Source: Pseudomonadota bacterium
Lineage (GTDB): Bacteria > Pseudomonadota > Alphaproteobacteria > Sphingomonadales > Sphingomonadaceae
Assembly: GCA_023390415.1 (NCBI GenBank)
Contig: JAEWCW010000210.1
Location: 1 to 10,128, forward strand
Direction: 5' to 3'
DNA length: 10,128 bases
This document shows, piece by piece, positions 8,735 through 10,128 of this stretch (position 1 is the first letter of the stretch; each line of letters starts with the position of its first letter). A program made the translations under genes and the position numbers. Below the pieces are notes generated by a model that was not told the origin of the DNA, searched no databases, and saw only the letters and a list, made by a program, of their open reading frames with translations.

Positions 8735-9651
8735 GCCGCCCACCCGTTCTTCTGCATCCAGCCCTGGAGCGCGCCCTTCGCGAGGTCGCGGACTCGGCCG
8801 ATATAGGCTTGGCGCTCTGCGACGGAGATCACGCCCCGCGCCTGCAGGGTGTTAAAGATGTGGCTGGCCTTGATCGCCTGGTCGTAGGCGGGGAGCGGCA
8901 GCTCGGCGGCGATGCAGCGGTTGCACTCGTCCGAGGCGTCGCGGAACCAGCGGAACAGGGTCTCGGTGTTGGCGGTCTCGAAATTGTAGGCGCTGAACTG
9001 GCGCTCATTCTCCAGGAAGACGTCGCCATAGGTCACGCCCGCATCGTTGAAGGCGAGATCGTAGACGCTGTCGACGCCCTGGATGTACATTGCGAGCCGC
9101 TCGAGCCCGTAGGTGAGCTCGCCCGAGACGGGCTTGCATTCGAAGCCGCCGACCTGCTGGAAATAGGTGAACTGGGTCACCTCCATCCCGTCGCACCAGA
9201 CCTCCCAGCCGAGGCCCCAGGCGCCCAATGTCGGGCTTTCCCAATCGTCCTCGACGAAGCGGATGTCGTGGAGAAGCGGATCGATCCCGATCGCCGCGAG
9301 GCTTCCGAGATAGAGCGCCTGGAGATCGGCCGGGCTCGGCTTCAGGATCACCTGATATTGGTAATAATGGCCGAGCCGGTTCGGATTCTCGCCGTAGCGG
9401 CCGTCGGTCGGGCGCCGGCAGGGCTGGACATAGGCGGCCCGCCACGGATCGGGGCCGAGCGCGCGCAAGGCGGTGGCCGGGTGGAAGGTCCCGGCGCCCA
9501 TTTCGAGATCGTAGGGCTGGAGGATCACGCAGCCCTGGCGGCTCCAATAATCATGGAGCGTCAGGATGAGTTTCTGGAAGCTCGGCGGCTGGTCGGCCAA
9601 GGCTGAAGCTTTCGCGAAAAGGGCACCAAAAGAGCGTTCGCTTTGGCTCAT
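8731..9651 (-). CDS. glyQ: Glycine--tRNA ligase alpha subunit
   Basis: The catalytic class II aminoacyl-tRNA synthetase subunit (306 residues) that activates glycine and pairs with GlyS. Visible landmarks are CVILQPYDLEMGAGTFHPAT (41-60), the motif-2 region YVQPCRRPTDGRYGENPNR (74-92), GWEVWCDGMEVTQFTYFQQV (148-167) and motif 3 GELTYGLERLAMYIQ (177-191). The start at 9651 gives a tail of about 20 residues (MSQSERSFGALFAKASALAD) before the usual FQKLILTL opening. There is no good Shine-Dalgarno before this ATG and no internal ATG nearer the core; a TTG at codon 18 is an unlikely alternative. The stop overlaps the glyS ATG as ATGA, which indicates translational coupling of the two subunits. The upstream gap to the divergent lipoprotein gene is 53 bp and should hold the promoter. 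Confidence 0.96.
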   Translation of the reverse strand: MSQSERSFGALFAKASALADQPPSFQKLILTLHDYWSRQGCVILQPYDLEMGAGTFHPATALRALGPDPWRAAYVQPCRRPTDGRYGENPNRLGHYYQYQVILKPSPADLQALYLGSLAAIGIDPLLHDIRFVEDDWESPTLGAWGLGWEVWCDGMEVTQFTYFQQVGGFECKPVSGELTYGLERLAMYIQGVDSVYDLAFNDAGVTYGDVFLENERQFSAYNFETANTETLFRWFRDASDECNRCIAAELPLPAYDQAIKASHIFNTLQARGVISVAERQAYIGRVRDLAKGALQGWMQKNGWAA

Positions 9652-9704
9652 GGCTCGGTTAGGGTCAACCGCACCAAGATTCCCGTTCGAAAGCCGATTC
9701 TTAA
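9652..9704. promoter_or_regulatory. Divergent gap, glyQ / TraB-family gene
   Basis: This 53-bp region separates two opposed start codons and must carry, or overlap, promoters for both the glyQ-glyS(-ppdK) run and the lipoprotein gene. It contains a small imperfect inverted repeat (CGGTT...AACCG, about 9656-9671). Neither start has a strong ribosome-binding site. I see no clear promoter pair; the role is inferred from layout. Confidence 0.3.
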
Positions 9705-10128
9705 ATGCGTTTCCTCAAGACCAGCCTGTTCACGTTCCTCGCCTTCGCACTCGCCTCCTGCGCGAGCGTCAACGAGCGCGCCGCCACCGAGGCGCGGCCG
9801 GCGCTGTGGCAGATCGCCGACGAGGACACGACCATCTACCTGTTCGGAACGATCCACGCGCTCCCCGAAGGCACCGAGTGGCGGACGCCGGCGATCGAGC
9901 AGGCGATCGCCGCGTCGTCGGAGCTGGTCACCGAGATCCGGATGGACGACCAGATGGCTGCCGCGGCCGCGTTCATCCGGCTCGGCATGGGCAGCGGCCT
10001 TCCGCCGGTGCTCGAGCGGGTGCCGGCCGAGAAGCGCGAGGCGCTTCGCACCGCGATCGCCGGGAGCCCGCTGCCGGCCGCTGCGCTCGACCGGATGAAG
10101 ACCTGGGCGGTCGGCGTGACCCTCGCCC
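9705..10128 (+). CDS. TraB/GumN family lipoprotein, N-terminal part
   Basis: The first 141 codons of a gene running off the window end with no stop. The protein opens with a lipoprotein signal peptide (MRFLKTSLFTFLAFALASC), whose lipobox LASC puts the lipidated Cys at residue 19, so it should be anchored in the periplasm. The mature part begins near PALWQIADEDTTIYLFGTIH, the hallmark opening of TraB/GumN proteins, with the GTIHALP motif containing a His thought to belong to a metal-dependent protease-like (TIKI/EreA-related) site. A Glu in the following TEI stretch (ELVTEIRMDD) also fits. The substrate is unknown. The ATG follows a stop-rich TTAA and has no strong ribosome-binding site. The longer + frame starting at 9643 is out of frame with this gene and is a shadow. 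Confidence 0.88.
   Translation, partial: MRFLKTSLFTFLAFALASCASVNERAATEARPALWQIADEDTTIYLFGTIHALPEGTEWRTPAIEQAIAASSELVTEIRMDDQMAAAAAFIRLGMGSGLPPVLERVPAEKREALRTAIAGSPLPAAALDRMKTWAVGVTLA

Noticed and set aside
9643..10098. 151-residue + strand frame at the right end
   Set aside because: It is out of frame with the TraB/GumN lipoprotein starting at 9705, and gives Arg/Ser/Pro-rich sequence with no recognisable features.

Overview
This GC-rich window reads as a chromosomal segment of an alphaproteobacterium, most likely a sphingomonad. Supporting signs are the glyQ-glyS-ppdK gene order on one strand, a secreted UrcA-family protein, high G+C at third codon positions, and compact gene packing with short divergent and convergent gaps. 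The assignment is inferred from gene content and composition; there is no rRNA or marker search behind it.

Layout, left to right. (1) 21-569 (+) is an unrecognised 182-residue soluble protein with a strong Shine-Dalgarno, closed by a bidirectional hairpin terminator (593-621). (2) 626-2023 (-) is a divergent MurC/Mpl-type Mur ligase. It is transcribed away from 2070-2882 (+), an S66-family L,D-carboxypeptidase (LdcA), with only 46 bp between the start codons. The pair looks like a small peptidoglycan-recycling module: LdcA trims tetrapeptide to tripeptide and an Mpl-like ligase reloads muropeptide onto UDP-MurNAc. (3) 2949-3260 (-) is a small exported UrcA-family protein ending at a hairpin terminator. 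(4) 3261-3501 has no convincing gene, but holds a possible EcfG-type (general stress) promoter just upstream of a 52-residue hydrophilic protein (3502-3660, +). (5) 3670-9651 (-) is the run glyQ -> glyS -> ppdK: both subunits of the heterotetrameric glycyl-tRNA synthetase, overlapping by ATGA, followed 55 bp later by pyruvate,phosphate dikinase. (6) 9705 to the window end (+) is the start of a TraB/GumN-family lipoprotein, cut by the window edge.

The most striking structure lies inside glyS. Two elements of exactly 120 bp (6682-6801 and 7501-7620) interrupt the gene without breaking the frame, each adding 40 residues. Each is a pair of 28-bp half-units in inverted orientation around a 64-bp centre, and each half-unit forms an 8-bp hairpin with a 4-nt loop. 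Stem differences between copies are compensatory. Because the element is symmetrical, either strand encodes a similar peptide (VIPAxAGIS ... E(I/M)PAxAGM). This resembles REPINs in architecture and the Rickettsia palindromic elements in behaviour: a mobile or replicating repeat that can enter essential genes as a tolerated peptide insert. Removing both inserts gives a GlyS of about 701 residues, near the usual family length, so the gene appears intact and functional.
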